From Gemmatimonadota bacterium (GTDB lineage Bacteria; Latescibacterota; UBA2968; UBA8231), in NCBI GenBank assembly GCA_018673255.1, contig JABHDC010000120.1:1-37939 (forward strand): a stretch of DNA of 37,939 bases, in the 5' to 3' direction. The notes below the pieces were generated by a model, which was not told the origin of the DNA, ran no database searches, and worked only from the letters and a program-made list of their open reading frames with translations. Positions 18,408 to 28,344 of the stretch are shown piece by piece. Position 1 is the stretch's first letter, and every line of letters begins with the position of its first letter. The position numbers and the translations under genes were made by a program.

Positions 18408-20554
18408 TGGCAGCCATCAACCCTCCTGATTCCTGGCATCACCGTACCGGGTGGCAGTTACTGATCCTCCTCGTCCTGGTGGGAGGTGTGTACCTCAATA
18501 GCCTGGACGGGGCCTTTCACTATGACGACGAACACAGCATCGTACGGAACACGTCGTTGGCGGATCTGTCCCAGATTCCCAGGTACTTCGTCGACATGTC
18601 GGCATTCTCTGGTGATGCGGGCAAGGGCATGTACCGGCCCACCCTGTTGGTGAGTTATGCCGTCAACCATGCCCTCCACGGATATGATGTCGTCGGCTAC
18701 CACCTGGTGAACGTTCTCTTGCACGCGATCTGCGTCGTTCTCGTCTGGCGTCTGGGCAGACTGTTGAGCCCGGCGCAGGCGAGCCAGGCCTGGATGGCGG
18801 CAGCTCTCTTCGCCGTGCACCCGGTAGCGGCTGAGCCGGTCAACTACATCAGCAGCCGCTCAGAGACGCTGATGGCGAGCTTCTTCCTACTCACGCTCCT
18901 GCTGCATCTTCGCAGGTCACGTGGCGCCATCTATCGGTGGGGTGCCTGCCTCAGCTTCGGCCTGGCCCTGTTGAGCAAGGAGACCGGCATTGTTCTGATC
19001 CCCATACTGCTGTTGCTGGATCTGTGGTTCGGGCCTGCGAATCGACGGACAGTCGACGATCGGAATCTGGCAAAGCGCGTTCGTGCCGACCGATCCGTCC
19101 AGGTCATCTGCTCACAGCACGGGATCTACTGGGTGATTGCTGTGGCCTATCTGGGCATGCTGGTGTGGACGGGGTTTCTTGGTGGGTCGGTTGGTGAACC
19201 GGTCAGTGCGCCGCTTCGCAGTGCTCTGGCTCAGATGCTGACCCAACTGAAGGCGCCCGTGTATTATCTGCAACTGCTCGTTCTGCCGAGCGTCCTGAAT
19301 GTGGACCACGCCTTTCAGGTAACCGAACACGTGACGACGACTGTCGTGCTTGCGACGGCTCTTCTCATGTCCCTCATCGCTCTACTGATCCGAAGCGCCC
19401 ATCGATGGGGGCACGTGGCATTGAGCGCGCTGATCAGCCTCCTGGTCTTGTTGCCGACATCGGTTATTCCCCTGAACATCCTCGTGAACGAGCGACGGAT
19501 CTACCTGGTGCTGGCAGCGATCTGCCTCTCGATCCCCCGGTTGATCGATCTGCGGGTGAGACCGGCCACCATCGCGGCACTGGCGCTGCTGGCATCGTTG
19601 ACGGTGCAACGCAACGAGGTCTGGGCTTCGCCGCTTTCCCTCTGGGAGGATGCGATGGACCGGGGGAGCCAATCCTACACAGCCTTCGTCAATCTGGGTA
19701 AAGCTCGCCAGGGTATCGGCGATGGGTCCGGTGCAGCGAGCGCCTATCGCCAGGCGCTCACGATCGAAGATGGCCACGGGGATGTGTACAACAATCTCGC
19801 CGTGCTGATGCACGAAGACGGCAGGCTGGCGGATGCCATCACCTACTACCAGATGGCGCTGGAGCGGTCGCCGCAGTTGGAAGAGATCCACCACAATCTT
19901 GCTGTCGCCTATCAGGAGACGGGAGATCTGTCCGCAGCATCTAGTGCCTTCCGGCGGGCTCTCGAACTGGAGCCGCACAATGGCAGCCTGTGGAGCAACT
20001 TCGGACAATTTCAGTTGGAGGTATCCGATCTTGCTGGTGCCGAGTCTGCCTATCTTGAAGCGGTGCGCCTGCTGGGGGAGCGGGCTGAACCACTCAATGG
20101 ATTGGGGAATACTCTCAGCGCCCTGCGACGCCCGATAGAGGCAGTGACAGCCTATGAGCGTGCCCTGGCCGTCGCCGCCGATCCAGCACAGCGGGCGGTG
20201 ATCCTGACCAATCTCGGTGAGAGTCTCATGCAGGCGCAGCGACCGGAGCAGGCCCGTCAGGCCTTGCTGGCCTCACTGGCGATTGCGCCCAGTGCCGCCG
20301 CGCACGATTACCTGGCGCGTCTGTCGATGGCCGACTCAGACACGACTCAGGCCTGGCAATCCTGGCAGGCATCGATCACGCTGGATCCGGATCGCCGTGT
20401 TCCCCTGACTGGCCTGGGTGAGATCTCGGCAACAAGGGGAGATCCCGATGCGGCTCGTGCCTGGTTCGAGAGGGCCGTAGCCGCAGGGGCGGGGCGTCGA
20501 GCTCAAGAGGGCCTGCGACGACTCAAGACATCTGGGCAGCGGGGTGAGGGATGA
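18407..20554 (+). CDS. TMTC-like GT-C membrane glycosyltransferase with TPRs, copy 5 of 11
   Basis: 715 residues from ATG 18407. A GGAGG at 18396-18400 lies 6 nt upstream of it, which favours it slightly over ATG 18404; either overlaps the previous stop, and the open frame upstream to 18362 is shadow. The Asp-Asp pair is at 40-41 (Phe-His-Tyr-Asp-Asp-Glu-His), with Met-Tyr-Arg-Pro and His138-Pro 'AAEPVNYISSRSETL' after it. A charged insertion of about 25 residues follows the 'DLWFGP' span, which would form an enlarged cytoplasmic loop seen elsewhere only in copy 11. The hinge is near 400. About eight TPRs run to the C-terminus, the last ones less regular. The motif set is complete, so I expect an active enzyme. 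Confidence 0.84.
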   Translation: MAAINPPDSWHHRTGWQLLILLVLVGGVYLNSLDGAFHYDDEHSIVRNTSLADLSQIPRYFVDMSAFSGDAGKGMYRPTLLVSYAVNHALHGYDVVGYHLVNVLLHAICVVLVWRLGRLLSPAQASQAWMAAALFAVHPVAAEPVNYISSRSETLMASFFLLTLLLHLRRSRGAIYRWGACLSFGLALLSKETGIVLIPILLLLDLWFGPANRRTVDDRNLAKRVRADRSVQVICSQHGIYWVIAVAYLGMLVWTGFLGGSVGEPVSAPLRSALAQMLTQLKAPVYYLQLLVLPSVLNVDHAFQVTEHVTTTVVLATALLMSLIALLIRSAHRWGHVALSALISLLVLLPTSVIPLNILVNERRIYLVLAAICLSIPRLIDLRVRPATIAALALLASLTVQRNEVWASPLSLWEDAMDRGSQSYTAFVNLGKARQGIGDGSGAASAYRQALTIEDGHGDVYNNLAVLMHEDGRLADAITYYQMALERSPQLEEIHHNLAVAYQETGDLSAASSAFRRALELEPHNGSLWSNFGQFQLEVSDLAGAESAYLEAVRLLGERAEPLNGLGNTLSALRRPIEAVTAYERALAVAADPAQRAVILTNLGESLMQAQRPEQARQALLASLAIAPSAAAHDYLARLSMADSDTTQAWQSWQASITLDPDRRVPLTGLGEISATRGDPDAARAWFERAVAAGAGRRAQEGLRRLKTSGQRGEG

Positions 20555-22470
20555 GCCGCACACGTGTTGCAGCTGGTCTGGTGTTGGCTGTCCTCATCGT
20601 GTATTCGAATGCGATGGGTGGTGCCTTTCACTATGACGACTTCCACTCCCTCGTCAACAACACTTCGGTGCGCGATACGAGTCTGATTCCTTCCTTCTTC
20701 ACTGACGCCAGCCACTTCTCCGCCGATTCGGACAAGTCGATGTATCGGCCGCTGGTCCTGTTGAGTTATTCGCTGAACTATGCTCTGCACGGAGCGGGGA
20801 TCCTGGGATACCAGGTGCTGAACCTGTTGCTGCACCTGGGATGCGTTCTGCTGGTCTGGCAGGTGGTCCTGCGTGTCGAGGCGGGGAAGGGACGATCGCA
20901 CGTGGCAGCGTGGGCGGCTCTGTTGTTTGCGATCCACCCCATTGCCAGTGAGCCGGTGAACTACGTCAGTTCGCGATCCGAGACGCTGGCCGCCTTCTTC
21001 CTGCTGCTGGCGTTCTGGCTGGCGCTGCGCTCACCTCGACAGATGCCCGGATCCGTTCTCGCTTTCTGCGCCGGACTGCTGAGCAAGGCGACCACAGCGA
21101 CTCTGCCATTCCTGCTGCTGACGTGGCCTGCTGCAAAGCTGACGGACTCGGAATCTGGTTCTGGTTCGGGATTGGCATCCTGGACTCATTCTTGGCGCAC
21201 ACGAGTGATGCGTCTACTGCCCTATGCCGGCGCCCTGGTCGCCTACATACTCGTTCTGGGCTTCGGCGGCTTGTTGCCGACGTCACGCGCCGAACCGGTA
21301 CGCGACGTGCTGACGCAACTGGCCACGCAGTGGAAGGCGGTATCCTACTACCTGCAGTTGTTGTTGATGCCCGTACACCAAAGTGTCGACCCAGCCTTCG
21401 GCGAGGGAACCTGGTCACAGATCGCCGTCTGGATGGCAGCAGCTATGGCCCTGTCACTGTTGGGGCTGATCCTCGTGCACAGCCGGGGTCGTCGTCGTTG
21501 GTGGCTTCTGTGGCCTGTGTGGCTGGCGTTGCCGGCCAGTGCCGTGCCGCTGAATGTTCTGGTGAATGAGCATCGTATCTACCTGGCCAGTGCCGGCCTG
21601 TTTGTTTCCCTTGCCGTCCTGCTGCACCGACAGAGGCGATGGCAGCGTCCTGCTGTCGCCGGTCTTGTGATCCTGGCCACACTCACCGTGCAGCGGAACC
21701 AGGTCTGGGCGACGGAGATGAGTCTCTGGGCCGATGCGGTGCAGCAGGCCCCGCACAATTCTCGAGCACGTGTGCACCTGGGAACCGCCTTGCGTGAGGC
21801 AGGGGCCATGGGGCAGGCACGCGCGCAATTTGCAGCGGCCGTGCGGATCGCCCCGCATCTGTTGCCGGCGCACACGAATCTCGCCAATCTCCTGTACGAG
21901 GAGGCCAACGCTACCGCCTCCGTGCCACTGCTTCAACAAGCATCTGCCCAATATGAAAAGATCCTGCAGATCGAGGCGAATCATCGCGAGGCGCTGACGG
22001 GTCTTGGCAACACCTATCTCGCCCTGGGGGAGACCCTCGCGGCACAGCAGAGCTATGGGCAGGCCATCTCCTCACATCCCGACTATCCGGATGCCTACGA
22101 CAATCTCGCAATGCTTCGATTCAGCCTGGGTGACTACCGAGGGGCAGATCAGCTGCTCGCCGAAGTGGCCCGCCTCGAACCGGATAACGTGGATGCCCTG
22201 CGACGCCAGGGGGACGCTCGAGCCTTGAGTGGCGATTTCCCGGGGGCAGTGACCGTGTATCGCCAGGCCTGCGGGTCACCCGCGGCGGATGTGGTGCCCT
22301 GCTACAATCTGGGCGAGACACTCTTTCACCTGGCCCAGTCAACTTCTGCGCCGCAGTCGGCGGCACATGCACGTGAGGCGATGAAGGTCTTCGAAGATCT
22401 GCACCGACGTTTCGGTACCTACCGAGGTTCGAATGAGCGCCTCAACCAGCTGCGAGGGTTGACGAATTGA
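20551..22470 (+). CDS. TMTC-like GT-C membrane glycosyltransferase with TPRs, copy 6 of 11
   Basis: 639 residues; ATG 20551 overlaps the previous stop as ATGA. The short N-terminus puts Asp-Asp at 29-30 (Phe-His-Tyr-Asp-Asp-Phe-His), followed by Met-Tyr-Arg-Pro and His129-Pro 'ASEPVNYVSSRSETL'. The lysine motif is 'LSKATTAT'. The region before the Tyr-Tyr-Leu motif contains an extra 'TQLATQWKAVSYYL' arrangement, four residues longer than in sisters. The motif normally 'LSVDH.F' reads 'QSVDPAF', with Pro in place of His, as also in copies 8 and 9 ('PEPPF', 'VEPQF'). The hinge is at about 381 and about six TPRs follow, the second and sixth interrupted by Ala/Ser-rich loops. Confidence 0.84.
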   Translation: MSRTRVAAGLVLAVLIVYSNAMGGAFHYDDFHSLVNNTSVRDTSLIPSFFTDASHFSADSDKSMYRPLVLLSYSLNYALHGAGILGYQVLNLLLHLGCVLLVWQVVLRVEAGKGRSHVAAWAALLFAIHPIASEPVNYVSSRSETLAAFFLLLAFWLALRSPRQMPGSVLAFCAGLLSKATTATLPFLLLTWPAAKLTDSESGSGSGLASWTHSWRTRVMRLLPYAGALVAYILVLGFGGLLPTSRAEPVRDVLTQLATQWKAVSYYLQLLLMPVHQSVDPAFGEGTWSQIAVWMAAAMALSLLGLILVHSRGRRRWWLLWPVWLALPASAVPLNVLVNEHRIYLASAGLFVSLAVLLHRQRRWQRPAVAGLVILATLTVQRNQVWATEMSLWADAVQQAPHNSRARVHLGTALREAGAMGQARAQFAAAVRIAPHLLPAHTNLANLLYEEANATASVPLLQQASAQYEKILQIEANHREALTGLGNTYLALGETLAAQQSYGQAISSHPDYPDAYDNLAMLRFSLGDYRGADQLLAEVARLEPDNVDALRRQGDARALSGDFPGAVTVYRQACGSPAADVVPCYNLGETLFHLAQSTSAPQSAAHAREAMKVFEDLHRRFGTYRGSNERLNQLRGLTN

Positions 22471-24527
22471 TGGCCGGCCTGCAATTGCATCGTCCCGGTA
22501 CGGCACTGGGGCTCATCCTCGTGGTCGTGTGCCTTGCGTATGCCAACAGCTTCGGGAATGGCTGGCACTATGACGATGCCCACACGATCACCGAGAATCC
22601 GCACATCCGCTCGCTGGCAGACCCGCTTGGTTTCTTTACCGAACGAACCTGGTTCGCTCGTGATGCGGACAAGGCGATGTTCCGACCACTTGTTCTGTTG
22701 AGTCTTGCCCTCAATTATTCGATATCAGAGCTGGACACGGTTTCCTATCACGTGGTCAACCTGCTCATCCACATTGGCGCCACCATGCTGCTGTGGGTGT
22801 TGCTGCGGCAGATGGGGCGCGGGCCATCACTGGCACTGCTCGGAGCCATGCTCTTCGGATTACACCCATTGTGCACGGAGCCGGTGAACTATATCAGTTC
22901 ACGGTCGGAGAGTCTGGCCTCGCTGTTTGTGATGGCTTGCCTGGTCTGCCATCTGCGTGAAGGGCCACGGGAATTCGGCTGGTGGCGCGCCGCATCGGCG
23001 ACCTGCTTTGCCGGGGCCATGTTGAGCAAGGAGACGGGTATCACCGCTCTCGGCCTGATCGTCCTGTACGATTTGAGTCGTGGACCTCTCCAGTGGCGTT
23101 ACCTGCTGCCCCGACTGCGTCCCACCCATGGTCTCTACCTGGCGCTGGCCCTGGGCTATCTGCTGATGCAATCGGGTCATGTGAACGAGGCCGTCATCGA
23201 CAAACCTGTGCGTGACGGGTTGACCCAGTTCATGACGCAGGTGAAGGCGCTCGGTCACTATGCCCGCCTGCTGCTGGTGCCACGGGGCCTGAGTGTGCAG
23301 CACCAGTTCTTCGAAGGCGGCCCGTGGCTTGTCGTCGGCGCCAGCCTCCTGATGATAACCTCTCTGATCTTTGTCCTGCGCCGGGCTTCCTCCGATATCG
23401 TGTTCGGATTGGCATGGTGTGTGACGGTCCTCTCGCCCACGCTGGTCGTGCCCCTTTTCGTCCTGGTCAACGACCATCGGTTGTATCTGCCCATTGCCGG
23501 ACTCGTCATCGCTCTGACCGGGTTGTGGATGGACATTCGGCCGCTCAAGTGGCCCCCACGCGTGGTGACGGGGGTGAGTGTGGCGGGGTTGTTGTTGCTG
23601 GGGGTGCTGACGCAGAATCGAAACCCCGTGTGGGCCGACGAATACACACTGTGGTCTGACGCGGCGGCGAAATCTCCGCAACCTCTGGTCCCGGTGGCCT
23701 ACGTGCACCTGGGCAACTATGCCAAGGAACACGGTGCGCTGCCCGAGGCAATCAAGTATTACCGCCGCGCGTTGCAGATTGCGCCGGAACACATCGCGGC
23801 GCGCAACAACCTCGGACTCGTTCTGCAGGAGGCGGGTAGAGTGCCAGAGGCTGCCAGCACATTCGCCGCTCTGACACGCGAGCACCCGGAGATCGCCGAA
23901 GGCTGGTACAATCTTGGCAATGCTCTGCAGTTGACAGGGGTCGCACAGATCCGCACCGAGGATGGGGAATCGGCACAGGGCAGTTTTCTCGCGGCGCAAC
24001 ATGCCTACCAGCAGGTGGCGGATACGAGTACCCATCACCACCTGGCACTGAACAATCTCGGCACGACCTTCCAGCGACTGGGCAGACTCGACAGTGCCGC
24101 CGTGTACTACCGCAGGGCCATCGACAAGAGCTCAGATACGGAAGATGCACTGAGGAATCTGCGGGCTCTTGCGACGGGGCTGGAAGAGATCGGGCCCCGC
24201 ATGCTGGATGAGCGCCAATATGTGGAACTTGCCCTCCTCTGTGATCAGCTCAGCCCGATGCGGGACGCCCCCCCCGAGGCGCTCTTTTTCGCCGCAGTGA
24301 GTCGATTCTACCTGCTCAAGTACGAAGAGAGCCTGGGGCCGAATCGAGAACTGATCCAGCGGTATCCGGGATTCCTGCTCGGCTATCTGCAACTGGGCAA
24401 CGCCCTGGAGACGTTGGGACGGGTTGAGGAAGCACACACGGTCTACCGGCAGATGCTCAGTCATCAGTCGACAGGCTCCATGGCCGAGGAGGCACGTCGC
24501 CGACTCGGAATCGGCGTGAACCGATGA
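22470..24527 (+). CDS. TMTC-like GT-C membrane glycosyltransferase with TPRs, copy 7 of 11
   Basis: 685 residues from ATG 22470, which overlaps the previous TGA by one base; a TTG at 22467 would add one residue. The loop motif is Trp-His-Tyr-Asp35-Asp36-Ala-His-Thr, with Trp and Thr where sisters have Phe and Ser. Met-Phe-Arg-Pro and His132-Pro 'CTEPVNYISSRSESL' follow. The Tyr-Tyr-Leu motif reads 'ALGHYARLLLVPRGLSV', losing the double Tyr, and the distal motif is 'PLFVLVNDHRLYLPIAG', with Phe replacing Asn. The hinge is near 382. About seven TPR-like units follow, the fifth degenerate (about 560-610, 'LEEIGPRMLDERQY' region), so the C-terminal superhelix probably has a break. Confidence 0.84.
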   Translation: MAGLQLHRPGTALGLILVVVCLAYANSFGNGWHYDDAHTITENPHIRSLADPLGFFTERTWFARDADKAMFRPLVLLSLALNYSISELDTVSYHVVNLLIHIGATMLLWVLLRQMGRGPSLALLGAMLFGLHPLCTEPVNYISSRSESLASLFVMACLVCHLREGPREFGWWRAASATCFAGAMLSKETGITALGLIVLYDLSRGPLQWRYLLPRLRPTHGLYLALALGYLLMQSGHVNEAVIDKPVRDGLTQFMTQVKALGHYARLLLVPRGLSVQHQFFEGGPWLVVGASLLMITSLIFVLRRASSDIVFGLAWCVTVLSPTLVVPLFVLVNDHRLYLPIAGLVIALTGLWMDIRPLKWPPRVVTGVSVAGLLLLGVLTQNRNPVWADEYTLWSDAAAKSPQPLVPVAYVHLGNYAKEHGALPEAIKYYRRALQIAPEHIAARNNLGLVLQEAGRVPEAASTFAALTREHPEIAEGWYNLGNALQLTGVAQIRTEDGESAQGSFLAAQHAYQQVADTSTHHHLALNNLGTTFQRLGRLDSAAVYYRRAIDKSSDTEDALRNLRALATGLEEIGPRMLDERQYVELALLCDQLSPMRDAPPEALFFAAVSRFYLLKYEESLGPNRELIQRYPGFLLGYLQLGNALETLGRVEEAHTVYRQMLSHQSTGSMAEEARRRLGIGVNR

Positions 24528-26380
24528 GAACTTTCATGGCGCGTTATGGGTGGGCCGCAGTGGCCTTCGTGGTCCTGCTCGTACACGCGCCGAGCCTGGA
24601 GGGTGTCTTCCACTACGACGACGATCACAGTATCGTCCGCAATACGTCGATCCGAGAACTGAGCCGGATTCCCTCCTATTTCGTCGACCCTGACCTGTTC
24701 TCTGCAGATCCGGGCCGTGGCATGTTTCGCCCGGTGTTGTTGACAAGTTATGCCATCAATCGGGCCCTTCTCGGTGCCACTGCCGGCGGATTTCTCGTCG
24801 TGAATCTGCTGATACATGCCGCCAATGCGGCCCTCGTGGCACTGATTGCTCGCCATTGGCTCACCATGACCTCGGGTGTGGCAGCAGGGCTGCTCTTCGG
24901 TCTGCATCCATTGAGCACCGAGCCGGTCAACTACGCGAGTGCGCGTTCGGATTCGCTCGTGGCCTTCTTTGTTCTGCTGACGATTCAACTCGCGTTGCAT
25001 CGTGGGCACGGGCTGCATTTCAGAGCCCGTTCGACTGCGGCCGCCGCCCTGGCGCTGCTGACCAAGTCGACGGCCATCGTCACGGCGCCACTGCTGATGG
25101 TGGTGGATTGGCTGGAGAAGGGTGCCGGCTCATGGACGAGTCTGGTGCGTCGGCACCGGCTCGTGATTGGTTTGAGTGGTCTCTATCTGTTGCTGATCTG
25201 GATGAATGGGTTCCTGCCGCGTTCGCTTGAACGGGAGGCCATCCCCCTGGTGCAGCGCCTGATGACACAGGTCAAAGCTCTCATCCATTACCTGCAGACC
25301 CTGGTGATGCCCGTCGCCCTGAGCCCAGAGCCACCCTTTCTGCTTTCGACCTCTGCTTCCCTCGTCGTTCTGTGCGCCCTGGCCTTGCTTGCCTCCCTCG
25401 TTGTAGTCGTCATCGCCCTGAATCGTCAGCGATTCCGTGGGCCCATGGCGTTTGCCTTGTGGATGATCTGCTGTCTGGCGCCGGCAGGATTGGCGCCGTT
25501 GAATGTTCTGGTCAACGACCGACGACTCTATCTACCCATGGCCGGCGTGGCCATCGCCGTAGCTGCCTTCGGGCCGCTGCTTCGACGAGGTCGATGGACT
25601 CATGGCATGGTCGTGGGATCGCTGGTCCTGCTGGTCCTGCTGGCTCTGCTCAGCCTCCAGCGGTCGCAGATCTGGGCGGATGACCTGCAACTGTGGCAGG
25701 ACGCGGTCACGACGGGTCCCATGATGCCACGGGCGCAGTTGTATCTTGGTGATGCTCACCTGCGCGCACTTGAGACTGGAGATACCGCCCACCGGGCGTC
25801 GGCACGCCGCGCGTATGAACAGGTGCTGGCGCTTAAGCCACGGCAGCAGATGCTGAGCATGCAGGCTGGCAATGGTCTGGCATGGCTCGACCTGTCCGAG
25901 GGCAGGCTGTCAGAGGCTCTTCTGCGGCTCGAAGCGATTGTGGCAGACTCGCCTGGCTACTGTGATGCCTGGGTGAATCTGGGCAGCGCCCACTATCAGG
26001 CAGGATTGCAGGGTCAGTCGGGAGCCCTGGAGAAAGCCCTGCATGCCTACGATCGTGCGCTGGGTCTGCGCCCCGGCCGCTGGGAGGCACATCTCAATCG
26101 AGGGGCTGTGCTACAGGTGACGGGCAGGCTCGATGAGGCGGAAGAGGCCTACCGTCATGCAATCAGGCTGATGCCGACACAGTCAGGGGCGGCGATGAAT
26201 CTTGGGGGATTGTTCATGCTGCGTGCTCGCCTGGCCACCGATCTCAACCAGCGCATCCGGCACTGGCAGCAGGCACGAGGCGCCTATCAGCAGGCCGCGC
26301 TCCTCGGCAATCCGGTTGCAGTCCGGGCCATACAGGCCACCCAGGATTCGATGGCGTCGAATCGGGGGGGTGCCCGGTGA
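24524..26380 (+). CDS. TMTC-like GT-C membrane glycosyltransferase with TPRs, copy 8 of 11
   Basis: 618 residues; ATG 24524 overlaps the previous stop as ATGA. Motifs: Phe-His-Tyr-Asp32-Asp33-Asp-His, Met-Phe-Arg-Pro, and His128-Pro 'STEPVNYASARSDSL', where Ala and Asp replace Ile and Glu. The extracytoplasmic 'LSPEPPF' replaces 'LSVDHxF'. The distal motif is 'NVLVNDRRLYLPMAG'. The hinge 'DAVTTGPMMPRAQLYLGDA' near 390-408 is shared with copies 1 and 9, grouping them. About five TPRs follow, three of them lengthened by 6-12 residue insertions between the helices, including 'ATDLNQRIRHWQQARGA' near the end, which resembles an insertion at the same place in copy 9. These insertions could shape a distinct acceptor groove. 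Confidence 0.84.
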   Translation: MRTFMARYGWAAVAFVVLLVHAPSLEGVFHYDDDHSIVRNTSIRELSRIPSYFVDPDLFSADPGRGMFRPVLLTSYAINRALLGATAGGFLVVNLLIHAANAALVALIARHWLTMTSGVAAGLLFGLHPLSTEPVNYASARSDSLVAFFVLLTIQLALHRGHGLHFRARSTAAAALALLTKSTAIVTAPLLMVVDWLEKGAGSWTSLVRRHRLVIGLSGLYLLLIWMNGFLPRSLEREAIPLVQRLMTQVKALIHYLQTLVMPVALSPEPPFLLSTSASLVVLCALALLASLVVVVIALNRQRFRGPMAFALWMICCLAPAGLAPLNVLVNDRRLYLPMAGVAIAVAAFGPLLRRGRWTHGMVVGSLVLLVLLALLSLQRSQIWADDLQLWQDAVTTGPMMPRAQLYLGDAHLRALETGDTAHRASARRAYEQVLALKPRQQMLSMQAGNGLAWLDLSEGRLSEALLRLEAIVADSPGYCDAWVNLGSAHYQAGLQGQSGALEKALHAYDRALGLRPGRWEAHLNRGAVLQVTGRLDEAEEAYRHAIRLMPTQSGAAMNLGGLFMLRARLATDLNQRIRHWQQARGAYQQAALLGNPVAVRAIQATQDSMASNRGGAR

Positions 26381-28344
26381 CGGTGCTGAAGAGATTGCTC
26401 CGGCTGCCACCCTGGGCCCTGATCGGGGTCGTTGCTGCCGCTGTCTGGTGGGGGAGTCTGGACAATAACTTCCACTACGATGACGAACATTCCATCCTCC
26501 TCAATATCCATCTGCGGATCGCCCCCGGTGCGGCAGACCTGGTCGGGGCTGTGGGCGGCTACTTCTCTGATCCGGCGACGTTCTCCCGGGATCACAACAA
26601 GGGTATGTATCGCCCGCTGCTGGTGACCAGCTTCGCCCTGAATCACGCCTTCAATCTTGCGGCGGATCTGGATGGATACGATGTACGCAGCTATCACATC
26701 ATCAATGTGATCATTCACACGATCAATGCCGTGCTGCTGTGGTGGATGATGAGTCTGCTCTGGCCCCGTTGGCGTGGCTCGGGCCCAGGATTGGTAGCCG
26801 GGTTGATCTTCCTGGTGTGGCCGCTGGCGAGTGAACCGGTCAACTACATCAGCAGCCGCAGTGAGAGTCTTGCATCCCTCTTCTACCTGCTGTCATTGTG
26901 TCTGTTTCTCCTGAGCCAACAGCGTGGGGGAGCGCGCTGGCGCTGGGGCTGTTGGGCTGCCATGGCAGCCGGTCTGATGACCAAGTCCACGGTGATTACG
27001 CTGCCTGCTGCGCTGTTGCTGATAGATCTGACCCTCATCAGCCAGTTCAATCTGCGACGGCTTGCAGCCAGGCTCTGGCGATGGCATGTGCCGGGCATAT
27101 TCGTCGCGGCTGGTTATCTGTGTCTCATCGTCCTGAATGGTTTCCTCGGCCGATCTCTCGGTGCCCCTGTGCGCGAAGCTTGGCCACAGGCTCTGACGCA
27201 GCTGAAGGGACTCGGCTACTATCTGCAATTGCTGTCCATGCCGACGCATCTGAGTGTGGAGCCCCAGTTCAGCGAGCAGACCACACTGAGCCCGACGACC
27301 GTGGTCGGGTTCCTCCTGGCTGCGTCTCTCGGAGCCGGTCTCGTGTGGCTCTGGCATCGACGGCACGGTCGTGCCCTGGCATTGGTCGGGATCGCGATCC
27401 TGCACATGCTGCCGACAATGGTGATGCCCCTCAATGTCTTCGTGAATGAGCGTCGAGCCTATTTGCCCCTGGCACTGGCTTGTGTCGGTGTCGTATCACT
27501 GGCTTGCCACTTCTCCCGGCGATTGCCATGGCATGTGTTTGTGCCGATTGCATTGCTTGTGGCGGCGGCAATGTCGTTCGAGCGCAATCGGGTCTGGGCC
27601 GACGGCGATTCGCTGTGGGCCGATGCGGTGATGCGGGCACCCCAGATGCCGCGCCCACATCTGTATCTGGGCAACGCCTACAAGGACAGGGCGCTGCGGA
27701 CACGCGATGAGAGCCAGCGCAATGCCCTGTGGGCGCAGGCGGCGGCTCAATACGAGCGGACACTTACCATGCAGAGCGATGTTGATCTGCAAGTGCGCGC
27801 ACTCAACAATCTCGGTGGCGTGCACTTCGAACGCGGAGATATACACGCGGCCGAACGGGCCTTCCGTCGGGCTGTGAAGACGGGGCCGAACTACGCCGAT
27901 GGTCTCATCAACCTCGGCAATGCCCTGCTGAAGAGGGGGACGCTGACCGGTGACAGTAATCTACGTGGGCGGCTTTTCCAGGAGAGTGTCGACTACTACC
28001 GGCGAGGCCTGACGTCTGAGCCGAACAACTACTTCGGTCACGGCAACCTTGGGGTTGCTATGCAGGAATTGGGACGATGGGATGAGGCGGAGTCTTCCTT
28101 TCGTCAGGCCCTGTATCTGTTTCCCCGGCACGATGGCTCCCTGACGAATCTGTCGGCCCTGTTGCTGACTCGCGCTGAACGAACCGAAGATGCCGGGAAG
28201 CGTGTGCAGTTGTTGAAGGAGGCGGAGCACCTTGTACGGCAGTCGTTGGCGATCAACCCCGCTCAGGTGCGGGCACCCGAAGTCCTGAGACGAGTCTCGG
28301 CCGGCTTGGGTGCGGCGAGCCAGGCCTCAGGTCAGGCTCACTGA
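26377..28344 (+). CDS. TMTC-like GT-C membrane glycosyltransferase with TPRs, copy 9 of 11
   Basis: 655 residues; GTG 26377 overlaps the previous stop as GTGA. Phe-His-Tyr-Asp35-Asp36-Glu-His is followed by a first outer loop about 12 residues longer than in the sisters. Met-Tyr-Arg-Pro is intact. The otherwise invariant His of the His-Pro block is Trp148 ('VWPLASEPVNYISS'), the only such replacement in the array, while the rest of the block is canonical. The distal motif is 'NVFVNERRAYLPLA'. The hinge near 403 continues into 'APQMPRPHLYLGNA', placing it with copies 1 and 8. About five TPRs follow with long inter-helix insertions ('RTRDESQRNALWAQ', 'TGDSNLRGRLFQ', 'RTEDAGKRVQL'). Confidence 0.84.
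   Translation: MTVLKRLLRLPPWALIGVVAAAVWWGSLDNNFHYDDEHSILLNIHLRIAPGAADLVGAVGGYFSDPATFSRDHNKGMYRPLLVTSFALNHAFNLAADLDGYDVRSYHIINVIIHTINAVLLWWMMSLLWPRWRGSGPGLVAGLIFLVWPLASEPVNYISSRSESLASLFYLLSLCLFLLSQQRGGARWRWGCWAAMAAGLMTKSTVITLPAALLLIDLTLISQFNLRRLAARLWRWHVPGIFVAAGYLCLIVLNGFLGRSLGAPVREAWPQALTQLKGLGYYLQLLSMPTHLSVEPQFSEQTTLSPTTVVGFLLAASLGAGLVWLWHRRHGRALALVGIAILHMLPTMVMPLNVFVNERRAYLPLALACVGVVSLACHFSRRLPWHVFVPIALLVAAAMSFERNRVWADGDSLWADAVMRAPQMPRPHLYLGNAYKDRALRTRDESQRNALWAQAAAQYERTLTMQSDVDLQVRALNNLGGVHFERGDIHAAERAFRRAVKTGPNYADGLINLGNALLKRGTLTGDSNLRGRLFQESVDYYRRGLTSEPNNYFGHGNLGVAMQELGRWDEAESSFRQALYLFPRHDGSLTNLSALLLTRAERTEDAGKRVQLLKEAEHLVRQSLAINPAQVRAPEVLRRVSAGLGAASQASGQAH

Noticed and set aside
22899..24041. 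380-codon minus-strand open frame within copy 7 (and similar ones in copies 2, 3, 6 and 10)
   Set aside because: Low-complexity antisense translations opposite conserved motifs; none has a family signature.
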